From: DATGKR01 sp035294565 | Lineage (GTDB): Bacteria > Actinomycetota > Acidimicrobiia > Acidimicrobiales > Palsa-688 | Length of the DNA stretch: 52,058 nt | Reading direction: 5' to 3' | NCBI GenBank assembly: GCA_035294565.1 | Contig: DATGKR010000090.1 | Coordinates: 1-52,058 of the forward strand | In this document: positions 35,908 to 42,736 of the stretch, one piece after another | Layout: the number at the start of each line of letters is the position of its first letter | Numbering within the stretch: position 1 is the stretch's first letter | Translations under genes and position numbers: made by a program | Notes under the pieces: model-generated | Told to the model about the DNA's origin: nothing | What the model saw: only the letters and a program-made list of their open reading frames with translations | Database searches by the model: none

Positions 35908-35984
35908 GCTGCGGCTGGTCGCGTTGAACCGATCGCCCACTCTGATCGTTGAAACCGTTGTTGCCAGTCGATCGAGGAGTGGAC

Positions 35985-37589
35985 GTGGAAAGATCCGAGC
36001 ATTTACTGCTGAACGCTCGACCCTGCGGGTCGTGCACCGAGCCGGCGACCCGCCCTCGCCGCCTGGCGGCCATCTCGGCCGCCGCCCTCCTCCCCTTCTT
36101 GGGGCTCTTCGCGCCGACAGGCCCGAGCGCGACAGCCGCGACCCCAGCGGTCGCAACCCCCCAGGCCCAGCTCTCGGGTCTCCACGACATCACGATCGCC
36201 TCGGCGGTGGCACCCAACGGTGACAACAACCCCTATGGCATCGCCGTGGTTCCGAAGACCATGGGCAAGCTCACCGCCGGCAACCTGCTGGTCGTCGACT
36301 TCAACGATGCTGCGGGGACCTCAGCCGGGGGGACCACCGTCCTGCAAATCGATCCCCAGACCGGCCGGACCAGCGTGTTCTTCCAGGGAGCCCCGGTGGC
36401 GGGACCCGTCGGGGTGGCGATCAACCCGGTAAACGACGGGGTGTGGATCGGAGACTACGGCTCCTCTCAGAACGGGACCGCCGCCAACGACCTGCTCATC
36501 AGCCCCGCCGGAGCGCTCATGGCCGACTTCACCAACTCGACCACCTCGGGGCAGGCCAACTTCACCGGGGTGTGGGGCCAAGGCGTCAGCGACTCGGGTG
36601 GGGTCTCCTTCTACTGGGGCAACGCCGGCAACGCCACCACGGGCAGCGGCGGCGGGGACGTGTGGAGGCTGACACCCGACCCTGGGGCCATCAGCTCGGG
36701 CACCCCGCAGAACCCCACCTGCTCCAACGGCCAGAGCGGCCAGCCGGTGTGCTCCACCTACGCCCAGATCGCCACCGGTCAAGCCGAGACCCCCGCCGGG
36801 GGCAACGCGTCCACCGCAGCCGGCCCTCAGGGCCTCGCCTTCGACCAGGCGACCGGCGTCCTCTACGAGACCAACGACGCGAGCAACGTCCTCTACGCCA
36901 TCCCCGCCGCGGCGACCTCCAGCGGGCCGCACGCAGCCACGGTGGTGTACCAGGGACCGGCCCTCGACACGCCCGAGAACGTGGTCGTCGACCCCTCCAA
37001 CGGCAACCTGCTCGTGGCGAACGCCGGCAACAACACGTTGGTTGAGATAACCCCCGCCGGCCAGGTCGTGGCCAGCCGTCAGCTCGCACCCGGACAGCCG
37101 GCAGGAGCGCTGTTCGGGCTGGCGGTTGGCTCCGACGCTTCCGGCGCCCCGGTCATCTACTACGACAACGACAACACGAACACCGTCCACGCCCTCGAGG
37201 TCCCGCCGCCCGCCAACGGCTACTGGCTGGCAGCAGCAGACGGGGGGGTCTTCAGCTTCGGAGACGCCGCCTTCTACGGCTCCGAGGGAGGCACCCACCT
37301 GAACGCCCCGGTGGTGGGGATGGCCTCCACCCCCGACGGCGGCGGGTACTGGCTGGTCGCCAAGGACGGCGGCGTCTTCAGCTTCGGAGACGCCGCCTTC
37401 TACGGGTCGATGGGAGGCAAAAAACTGAACGCGCCCGTCGTCGGCATCGCCTCCACCCCCGACGGCGGCGGCTACTGGCTGGTCGGCGCCGACGGAGGGA
37501 TCTTCAGCTTCGGGGACGCCGCCTTTTTCGGCTCCGAGGGCGGCACCCACCTGAACGCCCCGGTGGTGGGGATGAGCGACAGGTTCTGA
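35985..37589 (+). CDS. Secreted NHL-type beta-propeller protein with C-terminal GYWL/FSFGDA repeats
   Basis: A 534-residue exported protein. A rather long N-terminus leads to a signal peptide (LAAISAAALLPFLGLFAPTG). Residues about 60-405 carry NHL/SMP30-like propeller blades: NPYGIAVVPKTMG, GPVGVAINPVNDGVWIGD, GPQGLAFDQATGVLYETND, TPENVVVDPSNGNLLVANAG. The end (from 412) has three 42-residue units GYWL..ADGGVFSFGDAAFYGS, a repeat I know from surface proteins of Acidimicrobiia. GTG 35985 is chosen because GAGGAG lies five bases upstream. An in-frame TTG at 35949 would add 12 residues. No catalytic motif is seen, so it is probably a surface binding or adhesion protein. 77 bp separates it from the ceramidase-like gene. 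Confidence 0.85.
   Translation: MERSEHLLLNARPCGSCTEPATRPRRLAAISAAALLPFLGLFAPTGPSATAATPAVATPQAQLSGLHDITIASAVAPNGDNNPYGIAVVPKTMGKLTAGNLLVVDFNDAAGTSAGGTTVLQIDPQTGRTSVFFQGAPVAGPVGVAINPVNDGVWIGDYGSSQNGTAANDLLISPAGALMADFTNSTTSGQANFTGVWGQGVSDSGGVSFYWGNAGNATTGSGGGDVWRLTPDPGAISSGTPQNPTCSNGQSGQPVCSTYAQIATGQAETPAGGNASTAAGPQGLAFDQATGVLYETNDASNVLYAIPAAATSSGPHAATVVYQGPALDTPENVVVDPSNGNLLVANAGNNTLVEITPAGQVVASRQLAPGQPAGALFGLAVGSDASGAPVIYYDNDNTNTVHALEVPPPANGYWLAAADGGVFSFGDAAFYGSEGGTHLNAPVVGMASTPDGGGYWLVAKDGGVFSFGDAAFYGSMGGKKLNAPVVGIASTPDGGGYWLVGADGGIFSFGDAAFFGSEGGTHLNAPVVGMSDRF
37218..37586 (+). repeat. 126-bp coding tandem repeat, three units
   Basis: Units start at 37218, 37344 and 37470, exactly 126 bp (42 codons) apart. 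The third ends after 39 codons just before the stop. They encode GYWL(A/V)..DGG(V/I)FSFGDAAF(Y/F)GS followed by GG..LNAPVVG. The near-identical DNA would allow copy-number change by recombination. Confidence 0.9.
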
Positions 37590-37675
37590 ACCGGGGACCG
37601 AGGACTTATCTGACGCCGGCCACTCACTGACGAGCCCCGACGAGACCAATCATTTGGGCGACTCGTCGGCGGCGT

Positions 37676-38119
37676 TCAGCGGGTTCGCTGTATGGAGACA
37701 GTCCTGCTCGTGCTGTCTTGGCTCCCGCCTGCATAGATCCCTTTCAGCGGGGGTACGTCGCCGTAGTCCCGGCCCCTCCCGACCGCCACGTGGCGGGGAC
37801 CGACTGCGCCCAGGTTGGTCGGATCGAGCTCCCACCAGCCACAGGTCCAGACCTCTATCCAGGCATGGCTCTGGCCTTCGACGGTCACGCCGACCTCCGG
37901 CTCGGGCACCGGGTGCAGGTAGCCTGACACGTAGCGAGCAGGGACCCCGATGCTGCGCGGGAAGGCGACAGCCAGATGGGCGAAGTCCTGGCATACCCCT
38001 TGGCCGGTCTGGATGACCCCGGCCGCCGAGGTGTGCGCGCCGGTGACCCCTGGCCGGTACTCGAGGGCGGAGTGAACCCATTCGCACACCGCCTCGACGG
38101 TCTCGACCGGGTCGGGCAT
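37676..38119 (-). pseudogene. Transglutaminase-like protein, C-terminal fragment
   Basis: The 147-residue reading frame matches the catalytic half of bacterial transglutaminase-like proteins: GQGVCQDFAHLAVAFPRSIG with the catalytic Cys, SHAWIEVW with the His, and WWELDPTN with the Asp, then DYGDVPPLKGIYAGG near the natural end. The N-terminal half (about 140 residues) is absent. Immediately upstream, in another frame, comes the middle of an ATP-grasp gene, so a deletion joined the two. In intact loci a transglutaminase gene lies beside a circularly permuted ATP-grasp gene and an alpha-E gene; the alpha-E gene appears to have been lost here. Confidence 0.8.
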
Positions 38120-39280
38120 CCCGGCAGCGTCCAGATACGCTCACCGTCGTTCACGAAGAACGGGCGCAGGTCCACGTGCCCGGGTTCGAGGGCCCGACCG
38201 GTCCAGGTCGGGGCGGTCGAGAACCGAACGAGCACCTGGGCGATCCAGCTCCTCGGCCGACACTCCACCTCGGCCCGGAGCGCTCGCAGCTCCTCGACTC
38301 CGGCCTCGGGTCCGATGACCAGACCTTTCCCGCCCGAGCCGTCCACTCTCTTCCACACAAGCTCCCGCATGCGGCTCAAAGCCTCGCGACGCTCGTCGTC
38401 GATCAGGCGGTAGGTGTCCACGTTTCGGAAGATCGGTTCCTCCCCCAGGTAGAAACGGATCATCTCGGGCACGTAGGTGTAGACCAGCTTGTCGTCGGCC
38501 ACACCGTTGCCGATCCCGTTGGCGATGGTCACCCGCCCGGCCCGAGCGGCATTCACGATGCCCGGACAACCGAGGACCGAGTCCGGGCGGAACTGCAGCG
38601 GATCCCCGGAGTGAGGACCACCACCTTCGGGTCGGCCACCCCGGACGGCGCGGGAGCCCGCAGCGCGGCAGCCAGGCGGGTGGGACAGTCGCTCACGGTC
38701 CCGATCGCCTGCCCGGTGAAGACCTCGGGCAAGATCCGAGCCATGGCCCGCCGATTGGCCAGCACGCAGCTGATACCCGAGGGGCAGCCAGGTTGTCCTC
38801 CAGCACCCGGAGTTGTCCGTACTCGTCACGGATGGTCGATGCCGGCCACGTGCACCCGTACCCCGTTCGGCGGGTCGATGCCGTAAGCGGACCGGAGGAA
38901 CCCGGGGCTCGATACCACCACCTACGGTGGGATGACCCCCTTGGTCACGATCCGCGACTCGCCGTAGACGTCCTCCGTGAAGGCCTCGAGGGCCCTCACC
39001 CGCTGCACCAGCCCGGCGCCACCGTGAACCATTCCACGGCTTCGAACAGCCGGGGGACGACGTCGAGGGGGAACGGTCGCTCCTCCCCGTCGAGGTCGAA
39101 GGTGACCCCCTCGTCGCGAAACGCTTTGCCCAGCCGCTCGGCCCGCTCGGTCAGGTCGTCAGCTCCGAACTGCCCCAGGGCCGCCGCGACGTCCTCGTAG
39201 TGGGAGCGGATCGATCGCTGCGGCGTGAACATCTCGTCGTACACACCCGGACGCGGCCGGTAGGCGTCGATGAGGTCACC
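38119..39280 (-). pseudogene. Circularly permuted ATP-grasp (DUF404/407-type) gene remnant
   Basis: Family segments occur in order on the reverse strand but in changing frames: LIDAYRPRPGVYDEMFTPQR and FPLDVVPRLFEAVEWFTV (39274-39020); GAGLVQRVRALEAFTEDVYG and VVVSSPGFLRSAYGIDPPNG (39020-38840); EYGQLRVLEDNLAAP; VLANRRAMARILPEVFTGQA and DPKVVVLTPG (to about 38605); then FRPDSVLGCPGIVNAARAG, GVADDKLVYTYVPEMIRFYL and WKRVDGSGGKGLVIGP (to 38119). I count at least three frameshifts (near 39020, 38830 and 38785), a TAG at 38922-38924, and an internal deletion near 38603 that removes about 50 residues after LTPG. The gene cannot make a working enzyme; intact ones are predicted peptide-bond-forming ATP-grasp enzymes of unknown product. 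Confidence 0.82.
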
Positions 39281-39371
39281 CACAGCACTGCAGGCTGTCC
39301 CGGTTGCGTTTCCGCAGGCTTTCGGCGTCGTTAATTCGAGGCGCGGCTGCCGCAGGGTGGCCGAGCTCCCA

Positions 39372-39847
39372 CTACCGGCCCTCCGCATAGGGGGCCAGCG
39401 GCGGCGCCTGCCCGACACCGGGTTGACTCCCGAAGGCCCGGGCCGCGTCCACGTACACCTCCGCGTTGCCGGTGACGGCGGCCGGCGGTGAGACGCCGGG
39501 AATGATCTGCTGGGCGCAGACCGACGCAGGGATCCTGGCCGCGTCGGCAGGGACCTGGTGGGTGAGGGCGTCCATCACCAGGGCGAAGACAACGGCGTCG
39601 GCCAGCAAGCCGGCGTGGTTCACGTACAGTCCGGCGCAGACCGCCTGGACGCCGACGCTGGACACGTTCGGCGCCGTACGAAGAGCGGCCGTGGGCTCAG
39701 GGACGGCGGCTGGACCAGCTCGCCGGTGAGGGAACACACGTCGGTGTAGCTGGTGGGCCCGGGCGACTCCGACCCGGAGTTGAGAGCCTCGAGGAAGTGC
39801 GAGCCCTGGGCCATATGCCAGAAGGCAGGCCAGCAGTTGCCGGCGTC
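39372..39847 (-). pseudogene. Secreted lipase-like alpha/beta-hydrolase, C-terminal remnant
   Basis: The segment WPAFWHMAQGSHFLEALNSG followed by GPTSYTDVCSLTGELVQP (39847-39712) and, after a frameshift near 39710, NVSSVGVQAVCAGLYVNHAG, FALVMDALTHQVPADAARIP (to 39372) resembles the end of actinobacterial secreted lipases. The motif that normally reads TDELVQP, with the catalytic Asp, is TGELVQP here. The N-terminal two thirds, with the Ser nucleophile, is not found. The family call is from memory of conserved stretches and is moderately certain. Confidence 0.6.
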
Positions 39848-39904
39848 CCCTGCACGGCGGCGCTCACCCGGGCCGGACAGCCGCGCCGACCGTCGGCCTT
39901 CTCG

Positions 39905-40311
39905 GCCAGACCGGCCCGACCCGCACGGGTGCGCCCTGACGGGGATGCATGGCTGCGACACCCGTCGGGCGGACGCCTCGGCGCATCGGGACCAGACGGG
40001 TGCGCCGCAGGAGCTGGACGAGGAGCACCTCGAGCTCCTGGGTGGCGAAGGCGAAGCGGTCGGTCGGGCCACAGCTCTGGGAGGCGGTGGGTCACCTAAG
40101 GACCATCGTCCCCTCCGGGATGGCGTGGCCGCCGAACTCGAAGTCGGCGACCGCCTTGCGGGAGCTCGCCACGGCCGGCGGCCGCAATCGCAGCGTCTCC
40201 TAATGGGGGTGATGGAGCGACCCGGTCGAGGTGCCCCATCTCGAGGAGGTGCTCGTTGGACAAGCGCTGCTCCACGACCACTGAGCGCACCTCGTCTGCC
40301 GCACGGTCCCG
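39905..40311 (-). pseudogene. Cytochrome P450 remnant lacking the haem-Cys loop
   Basis: Read on the reverse strand across frames: ADEVRSVVVEQRLSNEHLLE and MGHLDRV, then ETLRLRPPAVASSRKAVADF (the ExxR of helix K), EFGGHAIPEGTMVLR, THRLPELWPD, and DRFAFATQELEVLLVQLLRR with VPMRRGVRPTGVAAMHPRQG at the end. Frameshifts lie near 40215 and 40097. The segment between PELWPD and FAFATQ, where the haem-binding FxxGxRxCxG loop belongs, is deleted. The N-terminal half of a P450 is not present upstream. Confidence 0.75.
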
Positions 40312-40370
40312 AGATGGTGGACTCTCGCCAGGGGTACGGGCGACCTCAGGAGCGTTGCGGTTGGTGACCA

Positions 40371-40652
40371 CTACTTGGCGCGGCGGCGGTAAACGTCGGA
40401 GCGGTGTTCGATAGTCACTACTCGGACGACGTGGTCGTCATCGTCAATGGCATAGAGGATGCGATGATCGCCACGTCGGGCGCTGTGGAGGCCCTCGAGC
40501 CCCAGTTTCAGCGGTGCACCGGTCCTGTGCGGGTCATCAGCAACGGGTCCGTACAGGAACTCAATCGCGGCGATAGCCACCTTCTCAGGCAGCTTGGTCA
40601 AGTCACGGCGAGCTGTCGGGGACCAGGTGATCTGGTATGGCGCTCCGCTCAA
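40371..40652 (-). CDS. RelE/ParE-family toxin
   Basis: A 93-residue protein with the RelE fold pattern: YQITWSPTARRDLTKLPEKV, FLYGPVADDPHRTGAPLKLG, and the basic strand LHSARRGDHRILYAIDDDDH followed by VVRVVTIEHRSDVYRR. The RRGDHRILY segment and terminal HRSDVYR are the catalytic surface of mRNA-cutting RelE-type toxins that act in the ribosome. The TTG start at 40652 overlaps the antitoxin stop (TTGA), the usual antitoxin-first operon. It looks intact amid pseudogenes, as expected if loss of the pair is selected against. DNA-gyrase-targeting ParE activity is less likely but not excluded. Confidence 0.9.
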   Translation of the reverse strand: MSGAPYQITWSPTARRDLTKLPEKVAIAAIEFLYGPVADDPHRTGAPLKLGLEGLHSARRGDHRILYAIDDDDHVVRVVTIEHRSDVYRRRAK

Positions 40653-40933
40653 CGCTCACGCGCCAGGTCCAGAGCCTCGTCCCTCGTGAGGGGCTGGGCC
40701 TTGCCTTCGGCGAGCTCGTTCATGGCCTTGCGGATCTTGGATAGGAGGACCCGATCTCCGAGAATGTCCAGGGTTTCTTCGAGAGACTCCAAGTCCTCGA
40801 CGCTCAAGACGACCGCCGCTGGACGTCCGTGCTTGGTGATGACAACACGGCCGTGCTCTTTCTCCAGGCGCTCGACGACCTCCGAGAGCCGATTCTTGAC
40901 ATCTGCGAGCGGCATCTGATCAGCCATCGACAT
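40649..40933 (-). CDS. Phd/YefM-family antitoxin
   Basis: A 94-residue antitoxin. The N-terminal half (ADQMPLADVKNRLSEVVERL, HGRVVITKHGRPAAVVLSVE) is the Phd/YefM DNA-binding dimer. The C-terminal half (DRVLLSKIRKAMNELAEGKA, LTRDEALDLARER) is the helical toxin-neutralising tail. ATG 40933 is preferred: it begins two residues before MADQMPLADV and follows a perfect palindrome that overlaps a TATACT -10, so the pair should autorepress. A second in-frame ATG at 40927 is also possible. Longer in-frame starts would include IS110 remnant sequence. Confidence 0.88.
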   Translation of the reverse strand: MSMADQMPLADVKNRLSEVVERLEKEHGRVVITKHGRPAAVVLSVEDLESLEETLDILGDRVLLSKIRKAMNELAEGKAQPLTRDEALDLARER

Positions 40934-40934
40934 G

Positions 40935-40948
40935 GCTATAAGTATAGC
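40935..40948 (-). promoter_or_regulatory. Palindromic operator and -10 of RelBE-type pair
   Basis: GCTATA-AG-TATAGC is a perfect inverted repeat with 6-bp arms. On the reverse strand it contains TATACT (5 of 6 to the -10 consensus) ending 7 bases before ATG 40933, suggesting a leaderless, autorepressed transcript. Confidence 0.65.
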
Positions 40949-40972
40949 TAGACTTGGTGGCGGGGACGCAGG

Positions 40973-41690
40973 ATGGCGGAAGCCACTCTCTCCGTCAACG
41001 GCCGCCACGTCAAGAACCTCCCCGGGCGCAAGACCGACCTGTTGACCGCGGCGTGGCTGGCGCAGTTGGCCGAGTGCGGCCTCCTACGCGTCAGTTTCGT
41101 GACGCCGCCGGTGATCGCCGAGCTTCGGGCCTGGCCAGATATGGGAAGAAGCTGGTCGAGGACCGGAACAAGAAGGCCTGGCGGGTGCAGAGGATCCTCG
41201 CGGATATGGCTCTCACCCGGATGCGACCCCGGATCCCCGACCTGCGCCTGGCGCTGGTCGGCCGCTTCGGCACCCACCACGCGGTCATGTTGAAAGCTCA
41301 TCTGTCGCCCATCGACTACCTCGAAGCCCCAGATCGCAGTGCTCGACGCCGAGGGGGAGAGGGTTATCGCTCCTTTGTGTGACCAGCTCCGCCGGCTCAC
41401 GACCATCCCGGTGCCGGCCGGCGAAGCGCCGAGGTGGTCATCGCCGAGGCCTGGGTGGGCAGGGACGCTCACCCTACGGCGGGCCATCTCTGGCCTCCTG
41501 GGCGGGGCTGTGCCCGGCCGGCACGAGTCGGACGGCAAGACCCGCAGCGGAAGGGCCCGCCAAGGCAACGCCGCCTTGCGGATCGCGTTATGCGAAACGG
41601 CATGGGCAGGGGGCGCAAGAACCACAGCTACCTCGGAGCGCAGTTCCGCCGCTTCCAGCGCCGCCCGCCAGCTCGGGGAGCCTTGACGTC
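40973..41690 (+). mobile_element. IS110-family transposase remnant
   Basis: Pieces of one IS110-type transposase occur in order but in different frames: VNGRHVKNLPGRKTDLLTAA and WLAQLAECGLLRVSFVTPPV (frame starting 40973); LRLALVGRFGTHHAVMLKAH (about 41240-41300); AVLDAEGERVIAPLCDQLRR; then VVIAEAWVGR, ASWAGLCPAG, GKTRSGRARQGNAALRIALC and SYLGAQFRRF up to 41665. At least four frame changes are needed, and the N-terminal DEDD catalytic domain is missing. I see no inverted ends, which this family normally lacks. Confidence 0.82.
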
Positions 41691-41712
41691 CGCCGGCGCA
41701 TGGCCGACGTGG

Positions 41713-42048
41713 TCATCGACCCTGGCGTATCGCGCCGATCGTTGTGCGGTACTCGGAAAGGTCCCTAGAGGATTCCACCCATACAAGGTCGTCGTCGATG
41801 TCGTCGAGCAGGTGGTGTACCAAGACGTTGCGGTAGCCCCAGAGGGAGGACCAAGGCTCTACCCCGACCTCTGTGCCCGTGGCCCCGCAGTACAGGCGAG
41901 CAGACTCGCCAGCGGCGATCCACAGTCGCTGAAGGGCCAGGCGAACCATTAGATCACCGTCGTAGCGCTCTCGCCCCCGGTCCAGAAGCTCCCCTATCTG
42001 GTCGAGGATGCTGGCGAGGGCGTCGAGATACTCCTCGCCATCGCTCAA
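41713..42048 (-). CDS. HEPN-domain (HepT/DUF86-like) toxin
   Basis: A 111-residue protein with the HepT pattern: an N-terminal helix (YLDALASILDQIGELLDRGR), RLALQRLWIAAGESARLYCG, and the RNase motif R73-NVLV-H78 followed by DDIDDDLVWVESSRDLSEY. HEPN toxins with RX4-6H cut RNA such as tRNA. In the described HepT-MntA pairs the motif is RX4HXY and the antitoxin attaches AMP groups to that tyrosine; here the tyrosine position is L80. ATG 42048 overlaps the upstream small gene's stop (ATGA), the antitoxin-first order of this class. The gene is intact, though it lies between an IS110 and an integrase remnant. RNase activity is inferred from the motif only. Confidence 0.8.
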   Translation of the reverse strand: MSDGEEYLDALASILDQIGELLDRGRERYDGDLMVRLALQRLWIAAGESARLYCGATGTEVGVEPWSSLWGYRNVLVHHLLDDIDDDLVWVESSRDLSEYRTTIGAIRQGR

Positions 42049-42323
42049 AGCGGCTTGGTGCGGTACCGACCGGCGCCAGGAGCGCTGTCCACTACCACGC
42101 GGGGAACCGCTCCGAGCAGGTCGGTTGCCTGGTTCACGAACTTGATCACAGGCCGATAGCCGGGGTTACCGTCCACGTCCACGTGCACGAGCAGCGTGCC
42201 GTCGTCAGCAACCCGGAGGTTGCTCAGCTCGAGTCGAGCCGCCATCTCCCTGAGCTGCTGGCGCGCCGTCCGAAGCTGGTCGGCAGTGGCGATAGGTTCG
42301 AGATCCGAGGCGATCCTCGACAC
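42045..42323 (-). CDS. Small MNT-like candidate antitoxin lacking the nucleotidyltransferase motif
   Basis: A 92-residue protein upstream of and overlapping the HEPN toxin. Its plan resembles a minimal nucleotidyltransferase: an N-terminal helix (ADQLRTARQQLREMAARLEL), a strand SNLRV, then LLVHVDVD and a second helix-strand unit FVNQATDLLGAVPRVVVD, ending TKPL as many MNT proteins end in PL. The catalytic GSX10DXD is missing; SNLRV runs directly into ADDGTLLVHVDVD, as if the loop had been cut out. The frame is clean, so this is not an obvious pseudogene. The GTG start at 42323 is preceded by TACGAT six bases upstream, suggesting a leaderless promoter. The family link is by eye and uncertain. 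Confidence 0.6.
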   Translation of the reverse strand: MSRIASDLEPIATADQLRTARQQLREMAARLELSNLRVADDGTLLVHVDVDGNPGYRPVIKFVNQATDLLGAVPRVVVDSAPGAGRYRTKPL

Positions 42324-42343
42324 GGAGCCATCGTATCGCGAGG

Positions 42344-42717
42344 GTCTTCACAGGAGCGCTTAAGACCACCGGCTCGTACCGCACGATTCTGCTACCCGAG
42401 CCGGTCGCTCGGGCGATTGCCCTCCACCTCGAGACCTTCGGCTCGAACCGTGAGCTCGGGCTCGTCTTCACGAATGGACGAAGTGGTCCGATCCAGCAGT
42501 TTCCCTTCTCGCAGGTCTTCGTCAACGGCGTCCGCGGGTCCGGCTTGCCATCCTGGGTTACGCCCACGACTTGAGGCAGTTTTACGCTTCCACGCTGATC
42601 CGCTCGGCGGCGTCAGTGACGGTCGTCCAGGAAACGACGAAGTGGGGGAGCGAGTACTCCTCCCCGATGCTGTACCCATGGTGTGTCCAAGCAGTGCCTG
42701 ACACGGGAAAAACCTAG
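42344..42717 (+). pseudogene. Tyrosine recombinase (phage-type integrase) C-terminal remnant
   Basis: Frame one (42344-42574) reads LKTTGSYRTILLPEPVARAI, LHLETFGSNRELGLVFTNGR and ends at a TGA. An overlapping second frame continues with YAHDLRQFYASTLIRSAASV (the HxxR box; the R of HDLR is intact) and TVVQETTKWGSEYSSPMLYP to a TAG at 42715. The catalytic Arg of box I may be that in SYRTI-type context, and the terminal GHxxxxxTxxxY region is badly degraded. The N-terminal half is missing. The remnant stops 19 bp before the end of glnA and may mark the edge of a decayed element. Confidence 0.78.
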
Positions 42718-42736
42718 CCACTACAGAGGTTTTGCC

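Noticed and set aside
37218..37586. Regular 126-bp repeat as a CRISPR-like array
   Set aside because: Units are contiguous, coding and in frame with no variable spacers; they are protein repeats.
37590..37675. Terminator between the repeat protein gene and the transglutaminase remnant
   Set aside because: Some short GC inverted matches (around GACGAG/CTCGTC) exist but with no stable compact stem or T-run.
38120..38829. A 314-residue continuous reverse-strand frame as an intact gene
   Set aside because: Only its central part matches the ATP-grasp family. Both ends are out-of-frame translations, and needed segments are in other frames, so it is part of a pseudogene.
40954..41382. Open frame overlapping the IS110 remnant as a new small gene
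   Set aside because: Its middle is one shifted piece of the transposase, and its start and end are out-of-frame.
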